Positions 48,475-58,539 of a stretch of 64,000 nt of DNA are shown piece after piece (the stretch's first letter is position 1; the number at the start of each line of letters is the position of its first letter). The position numbers and the translations under genes were made by a program. Source of the stretch: Celeribacter neptunius (GTDB taxonomy: Bacteria > Pseudomonadota > Alphaproteobacteria > Rhodobacterales > Rhodobacteraceae); contig NZ_FORH01000008.1 in the NCBI RefSeq assembly GCF_900113955.1, forward strand, positions 1-64,000, given 5' to 3'. The notes under the pieces are model-generated. The model worked only from the letters and a program-made list of their open reading frames with translations, did not search any database and was not told the origin of the DNA.

Positions 48475-49409
48475 GCGTGCGCCTTGAGGATCTCGCGCGC
48501 TTGATCGCAATCGGCATTCATCTGTTCGATCAGCGGCTCCAGCCCGGTGAACACCAGTTCGGGGCGCAGGTACTCGACGAAGGCGATCGAGAGATGCTCG
48601 TCATAGAGATCGCCGGAAAAGTCGAAAATGAAGGTCTCGAGACAGGGCAGATTGGCGCCGAAAGTCGGTTTGACGCCGAGCGACGCCGCGCCCTGATACT
48701 GGCCCTTGTGCGGACCGGTGAGCACATCGACAAAGACCGCATAGACCCCGAATTTCGGGGCGTGCAGCCCTTCGATCGACATGTTTGCGGTCGGGAAGCC
48801 CAGTTCGCGACCGCGCTTGTCGCCATGGCCGACCTTGCCCTCGATCCGGTGCCAGTGCCCGAGCATATCCGCGGCCTTCTTCGGCTCGCCCTCGGCCAGT
48901 GCGACGCGGATCGCCGAGGAAGACGACACGCCGCTGTCGGTTTCCAGAAGCTCGGCGATGGTGACGTCAAAGCCCATGGTGGCCCCAAAGGCCTTGAGCG
49001 CCTCGGCCGTGCCCGCGCGTTTCGCGCCAAAGCGGAAATCCGCGCCGACGACCACATGAGAGAGGCCAAGCCCTTCCACGATTACTTCGCGGGCGAAGGT
49101 TTCGGGCGACATGGCGGCCAGTTCGGCGTCGAAGGGCAGCTGGAACAGATGCTCGATGCCGAGTTTCGCCAGCCGGTTGGCCTTGGCCTCGGCATTCATC
49201 AGGCGAAAGGGGGGGGCGCCGGGGGCAAAGAATTCGCGCGGATGCGGTTCGAAGGTCACCAGCCCAAGCGGGCTTTTCTGCGGCGTATCATTGCGTGACA
49301 GATCGATCACGTGGCGGTGGCCACGGTGGACCCCGTCGAAATTGCCAATGGCGGCGGAACAACCGCGCGCCGTTTCAGGAATATCGGTCCAGTGCGTGTA
49401 GATCTGCAT
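48471..49409 (-). CDS. ribF: bifunctional riboflavin kinase/FAD synthetase
   Basis: Converts riboflavin to FMN and FAD. 312 residues. The N-terminal nucleotidyltransferase domain has IGNFDGVHRGHRHVI and VVGADFRFGAKRAG. The C-terminal flavokinase domain has GKVGHGDKRGRELGFPTANM and KPTFGANLPCLETFIFDF. It heads the ribF-ycgN-ltaE leftward operon. Confidence 0.96.
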   Translation of the reverse strand: MQIYTHWTDIPETARGCSAAIGNFDGVHRGHRHVIDLSRNDTPQKSPLGLVTFEPHPREFFAPGAPPFRLMNAEAKANRLAKLGIEHLFQLPFDAELAAMSPETFAREVIVEGLGLSHVVVGADFRFGAKRAGTAEALKAFGATMGFDVTIAELLETDSGVSSSSAIRVALAEGEPKKAADMLGHWHRIEGKVGHGDKRGRELGFPTANMSIEGLHAPKFGVYAVFVDVLTGPHKGQYQGAASLGVKPTFGANLPCLETFIFDFSGDLYDEHLSIAFVEYLRPELVFTGLEPLIEQMNADCDQAREILKAHA

Positions 49410-49438
49410 GGGGCTCCTCGCGGGGAGCCCCCGCGTCG

Positions 49439-49882
49439 TCAGTCGAATTTACGGCTCGGCGCAAGCACTTTTGCCTCGCCTTTCAGCACCACGGTATCGC
49501 CCACTGTGCACTGACAATCAAGGCCGACCCGGCGTTTCGCGTGATCGATATCGGTCACGGTGACTTGCGCAACTACGGTATCACCGGGGCGCACGGGCGC
49601 CATGAACTTCAGCGTCTGGCCGAGATAGATCGAGCCGTGGCCGGGAAGCTGTTCGCCGATCACGGCGGAAACCAGCCCGGCGGTGAGCATGCCATGGGCG
49701 ATCCGGCCTTCGAAAATCGTGTCCTTGGCATAGGCATCGTCGAAATGCACCGGGTTATGGTCGGTCGAAACCTCTCCGAACAGCTCGATGTCATGATCGG
49801 TAACGGTTTTGCGCAAAGAGCGCGTCATGCCGATCTCGATGTCCTCGATGCAGATGGTTCCGCGGGGCTGATTGTCCAACAT
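49439..49882 (-). CDS. MaoC-like hot-dog hydratase
   Basis: 147 residues. The (R)-specific enoyl-CoA hydratase motif is intact: FGEVSTDHNPVHFDD with the catalytic Asp-His, followed by IFEGRIAHGMLTAGL. PhaJ-type members feed (R)-3-hydroxyacyl-CoA to polyester storage; others act in acyl-CoA breakdown. The gene is separated from ribF by 29 bases and may be read through into it. Confidence 0.88.
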   Translation of the reverse strand: MLDNQPRGTICIEDIEIGMTRSLRKTVTDHDIELFGEVSTDHNPVHFDDAYAKDTIFEGRIAHGMLTAGLVSAVIGEQLPGHGSIYLGQTLKFMAPVRPGDTVVAQVTVTDIDHAKRRVGLDCQCTVGDTVVLKGEAKVLAPSRKFD

Positions 49883-49903
49883 GATCTCCGAATCCTTCGT
49901 ATG

Positions 49904-49914
49904 TTGCGGTGCAG
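49904..49914. promoter_or_regulatory. possible PhaR-like operator upstream of the MaoC gene
   Basis: TTGC-GGT-GCAG differs by one base from the CTGC-N3-GCAG pattern I recall for PhaR sites in Rhodobacter and Paracoccus, 22 bases before the start codon. An AT-rich stretch with the palindrome TATTGCGCGCAATA (49942-49955) lies further upstream. Confidence 0.25.
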
Positions 49915-50104
49915 CATAGCGAAGAATTCACCAAGAAACAATATTGCGCGCAATAAAATTTTTATGTTGGCGCTATATTGGGTCAAAAATTACGTGGTGA
50001 CCGCATGTTGCGCGAATGTGGTGTCAGGCCTGCCGGCAGCTTCGTCTTGATTCCGGGCGCTGCCGCGCCGTTCGAACCGGGGCAAGGTTCCGCCAAACAG
50101 CCCT

Positions 50105-50977
50105 TCACCGCAGAAACGAGATCGCCGCCGTCGGCGACAGGTTCTGATCCGCCAGCCAGATCTTGAGGCGCTCCGGGTCCGGGTTCACCGGGTCGGGGCC
50201 GAATTCCTGCGCCGCCAGACCGCCGGTGATGAACAACACGTCGAACCCTTCGCCGATGCCGCCCATGACATCGGTGCCGATGCCGTCGCCGATGCAAAGG
50301 ATGCGATTGTCATCCACGGGGGCGATCTGTGCCAGACGGCGCCGCGCCAGATCGTAGATCGGCGGATGCGGCTTGCCGAAATACAGGCTCTCGCCGCCCA
50401 TTTCGGTATAGAGCGCCGCCAGCGCGCCGGCGCACCATTCGCGGACCTCGCCGCGATCTACGACAATGTCGGGGTTGGCGCACAAGAGCTTCAGCCCCTT
50501 CTGTTTGGCGTAGAGGAATTGCGGGCGGTAGAGCTCCGGATCGGCCAGCGGGTCCTCGGGGCCGGAACAGACGATGCCCTCGGCCTCTTTCAGCGGCACC
50601 ACCTGCACGTCGAGCGCCTCGTCGAGAATATCCATCGGCTGGAAGAAATCCGCCTCGAACATCTCGCCGATATGCCAGACCTTCTGGCCGACGACGCCGA
50701 GATACATCGCCATGCGGGCGGAGTCGCCCGAGGTGGCGATGGCGTCATAAGCGTCGTCCGGCACGCCGAAGTCGCGGATCTGATCGGCGACCGAGCGCCA
50801 GGGGCGCGGCGAGTTGGTCACCAGCACCACCTTGCCGCCGCCGGCACGATATTTCTGCAGCGCCGCGCAGGCTTCGGGAAAGGCGGTGACGCCATTGTGG
50901 ACGCAGCCCCAGAGATCGACGAACAGCGCGTCGTAATTGGTGGAAATCTCGGACAGCTCTTGGATCAGGCGGGTCAT
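50105..50977 (-). CDS. HAD superfamily hydrolase, subfamily IIA
   Basis: 290 residues, class IIA HAD phosphatase of the NagD-like type. Motif I is FVDLWGCVHNG (Asp nucleophile; Trp and Gly where many members have DxDG), motif II VTNSPRPW, motif III Lys in FGKPHPPIY, motif IV CIGDGIGTDVMG. Substrate unknown; small sugar or glycerol phosphates are typical. It is transcribed alone, leftward. Confidence 0.87.
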   Translation of the reverse strand: MTRLIQELSEISTNYDALFVDLWGCVHNGVTAFPEACAALQKYRAGGGKVVLVTNSPRPWRSVADQIRDFGVPDDAYDAIATSGDSARMAMYLGVVGQKVWHIGEMFEADFFQPMDILDEALDVQVVPLKEAEGIVCSGPEDPLADPELYRPQFLYAKQKGLKLLCANPDIVVDRGEVREWCAGALAALYTEMGGESLYFGKPHPPIYDLARRRLAQIAPVDDNRILCIGDGIGTDVMGGIGEGFDVLFITGGLAAQEFGPDPVNPDPERLKIWLADQNLSPTAAISFLR

Positions 50978-51155
50978 GTGCGGGCTCCGTATTCGGTTCG
51001 ACCCCTTGCTATAGGGCTGTTGCGCGAAAGAAAAGTGTCAGCTTCGAAGGCGGGCGAAAGCCTGTGATAGCTTCTGCGACACGCCCTGCGACACCTTGGG
51101 ACTTGCCTGTCCGATGCACTGCGGGCAAATTCTTCCGGATGCAAAGGAGATACGC

Positions 51156-51590
51156 ATGACGGATCAGGGCAAACGCCGCTTTCTCGTGTTCGGCGGTGCC
51201 GCGGTTTTCGCGGCCGTCTTCGGTTTCATGGGCGCGCGCCACAAGCCTGCGGGGTTTGAGGAACAGGTGATGACCGTGGCGCAGATGAAGGACACGGGTG
51301 GGTTGATCGTCGATATCCGCACGCCCGAGGAATGGGCCGAGACCGGGGTGATCGATGGCGCGACACTCGCCACGTTCAACGATCCCGAGAGCTTTCTCGC
51401 CAAAATCGGTCCGGAGCTTGCCGACGGGCGTGACCTGATCCTGGTCTGTCGGTCTGGCAATCGCACCCGCCGCGCGGCACAGCTTCTGGCCGGCACGATC
51501 CCCAATCGGATCGTCTCGGTGAGCGGCGGGATGAAAGCACAGATCGCCAGCGGCTATCAGCCGGTTGTCGCGAAAATCGCGCGGAACTGA
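51156..51590 (+). CDS. membrane-anchored rhodanese domain protein
   Basis: 144 residues with an N-terminal anchor (RRFLVFGGAAVFAAVFGFMGA) and one rhodanese domain. The active-site loop is LVCRSGNRTRRAA with Cys in place. It probably faces the periplasm and moves sulfane sulfur or acts in thiol chemistry. ATG 51156 follows GGAG; upstream codons are not needed. Confidence 0.85.
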   Translation: MTDQGKRRFLVFGGAAVFAAVFGFMGARHKPAGFEEQVMTVAQMKDTGGLIVDIRTPEEWAETGVIDGATLATFNDPESFLAKIGPELADGRDLILVCRSGNRTRRAAQLLAGTIPNRIVSVSGGMKAQIASGYQPVVAKIARN

Positions 51591-51605
51591 TCCCCCGCCG
51601 AATCC

Positions 51606-52094
51606 TCAGCCGAAGGCTTTCGGATAGGTCAGGCTTTTCACCTTGGTCTTGGCCGGTCCGGCGGTGAGCGTGTGGTCGAGCGGGTAGGGCGAGGTGAACC
51701 CCTCGGCGATGGGGGCAAAGCCGCAGCGGCTGTAGAACTCCGGGTCACCCAGCACCACCAACGTCTGGCCGGACAGTTCCGCCCATTGCGTGATCATGCC
51801 CACCAGACGCTTGCCATAGCCTCGGCCTTGCAGGTCCGGGCGGATGGCCACCGGCGCGAGGCAGAGCCAGCCTTTGGGGGAGGTCATTTTCGATAGTGCC
51901 GCGTAGCCGATCATCTCAGTGCCTGTTTCTGTGCGCATCGGCAGAACCATTTCGCCGGCGATGGCGCGCGATTTGCGCAGGCTTTCGACCAGCGCGGCTT
52001 CGTCTTTTTGCCCGAAAGCATCGGTCAGAAGCGCGCTCACGGCGCTCTCCTCGCCACGTTTCATCTCGCGCATGAAATCGGGGGATTTAAGCAT
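51606..52094 (-). CDS. GNAT family N-acetyltransferase
   Basis: 162 residues of the YhbS-like GNAT type. Acetyl-CoA binding is at LAPVAIRPDLQGRGYGKRLV, followed by VVLGDPEFYSRCGF. Substrate unknown. Its start overlaps the end of the small membrane protein gene by 8 bases. Confidence 0.87.
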   Translation of the reverse strand: MLKSPDFMREMKRGEESAVSALLTDAFGQKDEAALVESLRKSRAIAGEMVLPMRTETGTEMIGYAALSKMTSPKGWLCLAPVAIRPDLQGRGYGKRLVGMITQWAELSGQTLVVLGDPEFYSRCGFAPIAEGFTSPYPLDHTLTAGPAKTKVKSLTYPKAFG

Positions 52095-52455
52095 CTCGGG
52101 TCACTTTCAAATAGAGGGCCGCGAGAATGACCTCGACGGACACCGCCACGAGAATGCCGGGGCCGGCACGGCCAAGGATCAGCTCGGTGAGGCCTAGGAG
52201 GGCCATGGCGATCATCAACAGCGTCCCGGCCGACAAAAGCGCGCGCCGCACTTGCTGGTTCCCGGACGCGCCCAATTGCAGATAGATCAGCCCGATCGGC
52301 GCAAAAAGCACGCCGGCTCGCCGCGCCATGACCTCGCCGCCGGTCGACGCGTCCAGCCCGAAGATCGCGGAAAACAGCCCGGGGGCGATGAGCAGCGCGG
52401 CACAGAGCGCGAAAGCCAGATAGGCGGTGAGGCGGAACAACAGGGGGGCGGACAT
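52087..52455 (-). CDS. small four-helix membrane protein
   Basis: 122 residues with four hydrophobic helices (LFRLTAYLAFALCAALLIAPG, RRAGVLFAPIGLIYLQLG, ALLSAGTLLMIAMALLGLTEL, GILVAVSVEVILAALYL). No known motif; similar small proteins are annotated as hypothetical. It is coupled to the GNAT gene by overlap. Confidence 0.65.
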   Translation of the reverse strand: MSAPLLFRLTAYLAFALCAALLIAPGLFSAIFGLDASTGGEVMARRAGVLFAPIGLIYLQLGASGNQQVRRALLSAGTLLMIAMALLGLTELILGRAGPGILVAVSVEVILAALYLKVTRDA

Positions 52456-52477
52456 GGGGGCTCTCGAATGGGCAAAT

Positions 52478-52508
52478 GAAAAAGGGGCGCGGATACCGCA
52501 CCCCTTTC
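52478..52508 (-). terminator. ppaC terminator
   Basis: Minus-strand hairpin AAAGGGG-TGCGG ... CCGCG-CCCCTTTT followed by T residues, 26 bases after the ppaC stop. Confidence 0.8.
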
Positions 52509-52533
52509 AATCGTATCGCCGGGACAAAGTCGA

Positions 52534-53454
52534 TCAGACTTTGAGGTTCGGGATGATCTGTTTCTTGCGGGACATGATGCCCGGCAGCACGACGCTGTCG
52601 CCCTCGACGGTGGCACCGAAGCTTTTCTCGGCCACGGTTTTGCACAGATCGTTCGGAGCAAAGAAGGTGGCTTCTTCGTTGAGGATGTCGACGACGAACA
52701 GAAGCACCTGATCGACACCATCTTCGGCTTCCACCGCTTTGAAGCTCTCCATGATCGAGGCCTTGCGGTCGAGCACCAGTTTCGGCGCGGTGGTTTCCAG
52801 AACGGAGACGCGGAACTTGGTGCCCTCGACCTCGTATTCCTTCGAGTCCATGCGGATCAGCTCGGCGTCGGAGAAGGCGGAAATGTCGGATTTGGCTTCG
52901 AACATTTCAGACGCGTATTGGCCCAAGTTGATGTTCAGCTCGGAGGCCAGTTTCTCGGCCAGCGCCTTGTCCACGTCGGTGGTGGTGGGGCTGCGGAACT
53001 CGAGCGTGTCGGAGAGGATGCAGGACAGCATCGCGCCCTTGATATTGTCGGGCATCTTGTCGGCATCATCGCCCATCAGGTCGTACATGATGGTGGCGGT
53101 GCAGGCCAGCGGACGGATGGTGATGTCGATCGGGCCTTTGGTCTCGAGACCGCCGACCAGCTTGTGGTGGTCGATGATCGCGGTCACATTGGCGGCGTTG
53201 ATCGCGTCGGGCAGCTCGGCCGGGTTGTTGGTGTCGACGATGACGACATCCTGACCTTCGGCCACTTCGGAAATGATCTCCGGCTTCTCGAAACCCCATT
53301 TCTCGATGACGAAAGCGGCCTCGGTGTTCGGCTCGCCCAGAAGGACGGCTTTGGCGTCGACGCCTTTCACCTCATTGAGGTACCAGGCCCAGATGAGCGG
53401 CGAACCGGTGGAATCGGTGTCGGGGGATTTGTGGCCGAAAACAAGCGTGGTCAT
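52534..53454 (-). CDS. ppaC: manganese-dependent inorganic pyrophosphatase (family II)
   Basis: Hydrolyses pyrophosphate in the cytosol. 306 residues of the DHH family. The metal site is GHKSPDTDS (His and two Asp), VDTNN, then IDHHKLVGG (the DHH motif); the C-terminal DHHA2 part ends SRKKQIIP. ATG 53454 with AAGGA upstream gives the normal N-terminus (MTTLVFGHKSPD). Confidence 0.95.
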   Translation of the reverse strand: MTTLVFGHKSPDTDSTGSPLIWAWYLNEVKGVDAKAVLLGEPNTEAAFVIEKWGFEKPEIISEVAEGQDVVIVDTNNPAELPDAINAANVTAIIDHHKLVGGLETKGPIDITIRPLACTATIMYDLMGDDADKMPDNIKGAMLSCILSDTLEFRSPTTTDVDKALAEKLASELNINLGQYASEMFEAKSDISAFSDAELIRMDSKEYEVEGTKFRVSVLETTAPKLVLDRKASIMESFKAVEAEDGVDQVLLFVVDILNEEATFFAPNDLCKTVAEKSFGATVEGDSVVLPGIMSRKKQIIPNLKV

Positions 53455-53524
53455 GCAGATCTGTCCTTCGCAAATGGTCAATTTACCGGCCTTATAGGCA
53501 GTGCAGCATGGCTTGTCACCACTT

Positions 53525-53536
53525 GTGAGCGCTCAC
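53525..53536. promoter_or_regulatory. LacI-type palindromic operator
   Basis: GTGAGCGCTCAC is a perfect 12-bp palindrome in a TT-flanked context (CTTGTGAGCGCTCACGG), close to the ideal lac operator. It sits 23 bases before the DUF2161 start and 70 bases from ppaC. Confidence 0.4.
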
Positions 53537-53559
53537 GGCTTGCCTGTATCACGGATGCC

Positions 53560-54216
53560 ATGACCAAGCTGCGTGAAACCGATCTCTACCCGCCCGTGAA
53601 AGCGCATTTCGAGGCGCTGGGCTATCAGGTGAAAGCCGAGGTACGCGACGCCGATGTGGTGGCGGTGAAGGACGGTGAGCCTCCGGTGATCGTCGAGCTG
53701 AAAACCGGCTTTACCCTCCAGCTTTTGCAACAAGGCGTGGCGCGGCAGGCGATGTCTGATCACGTCTATCTCGCCGTGCCCCGGTGGAAGGGCAAGGCCG
53801 GTTGGCGGATGTTCAAGGGAAACCTTGGGCTGTGCAAGCGGCTGGGCTTGGGCGTGATCTCGGTGCATGTCGCGGGGGGGACAGCGAAAGGCCCAGCGAA
53901 AGGCACTGTGCAGGTCCATCACGATCCGCGTCCCTTTGTGCCGCGCAAGAGCAAGGCCAAGACCGAAAAACTTCTGGCCGAGTTCCACAAACGCGACGGC
54001 GACCCGAACCTCGGCGGAACGCCGGCGGGCGGACGCGTCACCGCTTACCGCCAAGATGCCGAGAAATGCCGGGCCTATCTGATGGAGCACGGGCCCTCGA
54101 AAGGGGCGGAAGTGGCGAAGGCCACCGGCGTCAAACACGCCACCCGGATGATGCGGGACAATCATTATGGCTGGTTTGAAAAGGTTGAGACGGGGGTTTA
54201 TGGGGCGATGGAGTGA
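53560..54216 (+). CDS. DUF2161 protein, putative PD-(D/E)XK phosphodiesterase
   Basis: 218 residues. The nuclease-like core reads VRDADVVAVKDGEPPVIVELKTG, giving the D ... ExK pattern of PD-(D/E)XK enzymes, with a supporting helix LLQQGVARQAMSDHVYLAVP. A C-terminal wing-like region (about 165-215: YLMEHGPSKGAEVAKATGVKHATRMM) resembles a helix-turn-helix. Substrate unknown. The frame is open far upstream, but that is antisense to ppaC. Confidence 0.82.
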   Translation: MTKLRETDLYPPVKAHFEALGYQVKAEVRDADVVAVKDGEPPVIVELKTGFTLQLLQQGVARQAMSDHVYLAVPRWKGKAGWRMFKGNLGLCKRLGLGVISVHVAGGTAKGPAKGTVQVHHDPRPFVPRKSKAKTEKLLAEFHKRDGDPNLGGTPAGGRVTAYRQDAEKCRAYLMEHGPSKGAEVAKATGVKHATRMMRDNHYGWFEKVETGVYGAME

Positions 54217-54270
54217 AAGTCAGGTTTGCGGACGAAGTGGACGTTCGTTATTTGGGCGGAAGCCGCACCT

Positions 54271-54423
54271 CGATGACGCGGGCGGTGGCGAGCTTGTCCG
54301 CTGAACCTCTCGATTTATCTCAGCCAAATCCGAATAAGCTCAACACGTTGCCTGAACCTGACAAAATCGCCGCCGCGCGGGACGCGTCAGCGATGTGCGG
54401 CGGCCTACGGCCTTGATTCCGCA
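54271..54423 (+). repeat. decayed copy of the type A repeat
   Basis: CGATGACGCGGGCGGTG matches the left flank of the copy at 5607, and GCGGCGGCCTACGGCCTTGA matches the right end of the copies at 46766 and 56899. The middle is not recognisable. Confidence 0.5.
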
Positions 54424-54576
54424 CGAGGGTGCTACGTGCGAATGTCTGGTAAGGGCTCAATTCTGTCGTTCTAAGAAATTATCAAGCAACTGGCACGTCG
54501 GTATCTGCTTCTAACATGTCTTGATAGGCTTCCGCTCCCTCGCCGCGCCGCGGCGGATTTTTCCCCATCTCCCCTG

Positions 54577-54605
54577 TTGACTCACCCCATCCCTCTTCCT
54601 AACTA
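54577..54605 (+). promoter_or_regulatory. groESL promoter
   Basis: TTGACT, a 17-base spacer and TAACTA place the transcription start beside the CIRCE element. Confidence 0.6.
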
Positions 54606-54612
54606 TGCGGCG

Positions 54613-54639
54613 TTGTCACTCGCCTTAGGTGAGTGCTAA
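54613..54639. promoter_or_regulatory. CIRCE element (HrcA operator)
   Basis: TTGTCACTC-N9-GAGTGCTAA. The right half is perfect; the left half differs from the TTAGCACTC consensus at two positions. The HrcA repressor binds here and releases groESL on heat shock. Confidence 0.92.
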
Positions 54640-54707
54640 CGGCAAATTTACACCGCCCGGGAGGGGCGGCCCGTATAACTGAAACTTTGAGCGAAGGAGC
54701 CTCGAAG

Positions 54708-54995
54708 ATGGCATTCAAACCGCTGCACGACCGCGTTGTGGTCGAACGTGTTGAGAGCGACGAAAAGACCGCTGGTGGTCTCATCATCCCCGATAGCGCA
54801 AAAGAAAAGCCCGCCGAGGGCAAAGTTGTCGCCGTCGGTGAAGGCGCGCGCAAAGACAGCGGCGAGCTGATCGCCCCCTCCGTCAAGGAAGGCGACGTTG
54901 TCCTGTTCGGCAAATGGTCCGGCACGGAAATCACCGTGGACGGCAAAGAGCTGCTCATCATGAAAGAGTCGGACATCCTCGGCATCATCGCCTGA
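54708..54995 (+). CDS. groES: co-chaperonin GroES
   Basis: 95-residue lid of the GroEL chamber. [19 protein letters not shown], the mobile loop with [16 protein letters not shown] and the end [10 protein letters not shown] are all typical. GAAGGAG lies before ATG 54708. It is followed after 39 bases by groEL under the same CIRCE-controlled promoter. Confidence 0.98.
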   Translation: MAFKPLHDRVVVERVESDEKTAGGLIIPDSAKEKPAEGKVVAVGEGARKDSGELIAPSVKEGDVVLFGKWSGTEITVDGKELLIMKESDILGIIA

Positions 54996-55031
54996 GCCCG
55001 TCTGACCTGAACTCAAGAATTTACGGAGTGA

Positions 55032-56681
<1,650 letters not shown>

Positions 56682-56775
56682 GTCGTCCTTCCGAAGGAAG
56701 GGCGCGTTACCCGACAGGCGAATGGCCGGGAGGCCATTTTGCCGAAAGGGAAAGCGTATAGCTCAGCCAGGTTAT

Positions 56776-56806
56776 GAAAGGGTCGCCCTCGGGCGGCCCT
56801 TTTCTT
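56776..56806 (+). terminator. groESL terminator
   Basis: AAAGGGTCGCCC-TC-GGGCGGCCCTTT with one wobble pair and a T-rich tail, about 95 bases after the groEL stop. Confidence 0.88.
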
Positions 56807-56898
56807 TTGATGCCATATATATGGGGGACGAGGTCTCGCGGGACCGGAGGTGGTCCGGTCGTGTGTGGGCTTGGAGCTCTTTGGGGACATTGGCGTTC

Positions 56899-57061
56899 TG
56901 CGCGCGGGACAAGGCCGAAGGCCGCCGCGCCTGCGCCTGCCCGTCCCGGCGGGCCGGCGCATTGGAGCCGCGCGATGACCTCACATCTTAGATGTATTTG
57001 ATAGTATAAAGCGCACCGTACATTTGCCGGATCGCCACCCCACGGGCAGGCTTGTCACGGC
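56899..57061 (-). repeat. dispersed intergenic repeat, type A copy 4
   Basis: Minus-strand copy: GTGACAAGCCTGCCCGTGGG, GCGCTTTATACTATC, AAATACATC, TGAGGTC, hairpin GCGCCGGCCCG/CGGGCAGGCGC and GGCCTTCGGCCTTGTCCCG. It is the closest match to the copy at 46766. Confidence 0.88.
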
Positions 57062-57208
57062 TCTGCGCCAAACCTCCAATGGCAGCAAGGTCCCGCACAG
57101 CCGACCGGTCGCTTTTGTGTGCCCCGCAAATTTCGTGTGCTTTCCCTCTTTAAAATCTCCCTCGCGAGGCGCATGTTAACTTCTGTAACATGAGTGGAGG
57201 GTCGTTCC

Positions 57209-58354
57209 ATGCGTTTTCCCGCGTTTCTTATCATCGCAAGCCTTGTCACCGGTCTCGCCGCGCCACTGGCGGCGGGGGAGGACGGTGGGGATTTCCGCTT
57301 TGGCGGTGACGCTTTCCTGGCCGGGCGCACGGTCACGCTCTCGGGCGAGGCGGTGGACGATCTCTTTGCTGCCGGCCAAACCGTCTCGGTTCTGAGCCCG
57401 GTCGCGGGCTCCGCCCATACGGTCGGACGCAATGTCACAATCACATCTGACGTCGGCGAAAACCTTTATGCCGCCGGGATGAATGTCACGGTGAATGGCG
57501 CAGTGGCCGGCGACGCGACACTCGCCGGGTATGATGTTGAGATCACCCAACCGGTTTCGGGCGATCTGCGCGCCACCGGCTCGAAAGTCAGCCTGAGCGC
57601 CCCGGTGGCGGGGAGCGCGATCCTCGCCGGTGAAGATGTGGTGATCAGCGGTCAGATCCTCGGCGATCTGGCGCTTTCTGCTGAACATGTCACCTGGACA
57701 GACGGGGCCTCGGTTGTGGGCAATGTGGCGCTGTACCTCGATGAGGACAGCAAGCTGAGTGTGCCCGAGAGCGTTGCCCCCGCCGCACGGGTCACCCGCC
57801 ATGACATGTCGCAATTCGAGCGGGACCATCCCGATATGCCCGGGGCTGCGATGGGGGCGGAGCGCGGTTTCGGCCACGCCCTGGGTGGATTCCTGCGCGG
57901 TGTCGTGGTGACCGGTGTCCTCGCCACCATTCTTGCCGCCGTGGCGCCGGGCTGGATCGCGGCGCTGCGCCGCACGGCGCTCGATGATCCGGCGCGGGTC
58001 TTGTGGATCGGCTTTCTGGGGCTCGCCGCCGCGGTTGGCGCCGTGCCGCTGTTGATCCTGACCGGGATCGGGGCGATCATCGCGCCGATTGCGCTTTTCG
58101 CCGCGCTGCTTCTGGGCCTCACCGGCTATCTCATCGGCACCTATGTGCTGGGCGTGAAAGCGATCACCGCCGCCGGCCGCACCCTGCCGGAGAGCACGGG
58201 CGAGCGTGCCATGGCGGCCTTTGCCGGTGCCGTGCTGCTCGCGCTGATCGGGCTGGTGCCCTTCCTCGGCTGGCTTGCGGTCTTTGCCGTTGCCCTCGCG
58301 GGGGTCGGGGCTCTGGTGACCCGCTGGGCCGGGCCAAGCTTCTTTGCCGGCTGA
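57209..58354 (+). CDS. bactofilin-like repeat protein with membrane domain
   Basis: 381 residues. After a signal peptide (about 1-22) come short beta repeats (about 30-190) such as LSGEAVDDLFAAGQTV and VNGAVAGDATLAGYDV. Their Gly/Ala/Asp-Leu rhythm is that of the bactofilin beta-helix. Five or so membrane helices fill about 225-375. Unlike true bactofilins, which are cytosolic, this repeat part should lie outside the inner membrane. Function unknown. ATG 57209 follows GGAGGG. Confidence 0.72.
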   Translation: MRFPAFLIIASLVTGLAAPLAAGEDGGDFRFGGDAFLAGRTVTLSGEAVDDLFAAGQTVSVLSPVAGSAHTVGRNVTITSDVGENLYAAGMNVTVNGAVAGDATLAGYDVEITQPVSGDLRATGSKVSLSAPVAGSAILAGEDVVISGQILGDLALSAEHVTWTDGASVVGNVALYLDEDSKLSVPESVAPAARVTRHDMSQFERDHPDMPGAAMGAERGFGHALGGFLRGVVVTGVLATILAAVAPGWIAALRRTALDDPARVLWIGFLGLAAAVGAVPLLILTGIGAIIAPIALFAALLLGLTGYLIGTYVLGVKAITAAGRTLPESTGERAMAAFAGAVLLALIGLVPFLGWLAVFAVALAGVGALVTRWAGPSFFAG

Positions 58355-58539
58355 GGTTTCGACCATCGTCCGGCATCGGCAGAGCAGGTCTTTTGCGCGC
58401 CCTGTGGTAAAAATCGCCCAATAAGAAGACGAATTGTCCTGAAATGACCCGGTTTTGCCGGGCCGGGTGAACTTCTGCCTTGTCTGATTTATGCTGCGCC
58501 TGCACCATAACCCGGAGAGTGTATTTAACGAGGTTCGCC

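Larger units (their letters stand above)
54217..54707. other. gap between the DUF2161 and groES genes
   Basis: 491 non-coding bases. A decayed repeat copy fills 54271-54423, an unremarkable stretch follows, and the groESL promoter and CIRCE operator lie at 54577-54639. Confidence 0.6.
56682..57208. other. gap between groEL and the bactofilin-like gene
   Basis: 527 non-coding bases: the groEL terminator (56776-56806), the reverse type A repeat (56899-57061) and the leader of the next gene. Nothing else is evident. Confidence 0.6.
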
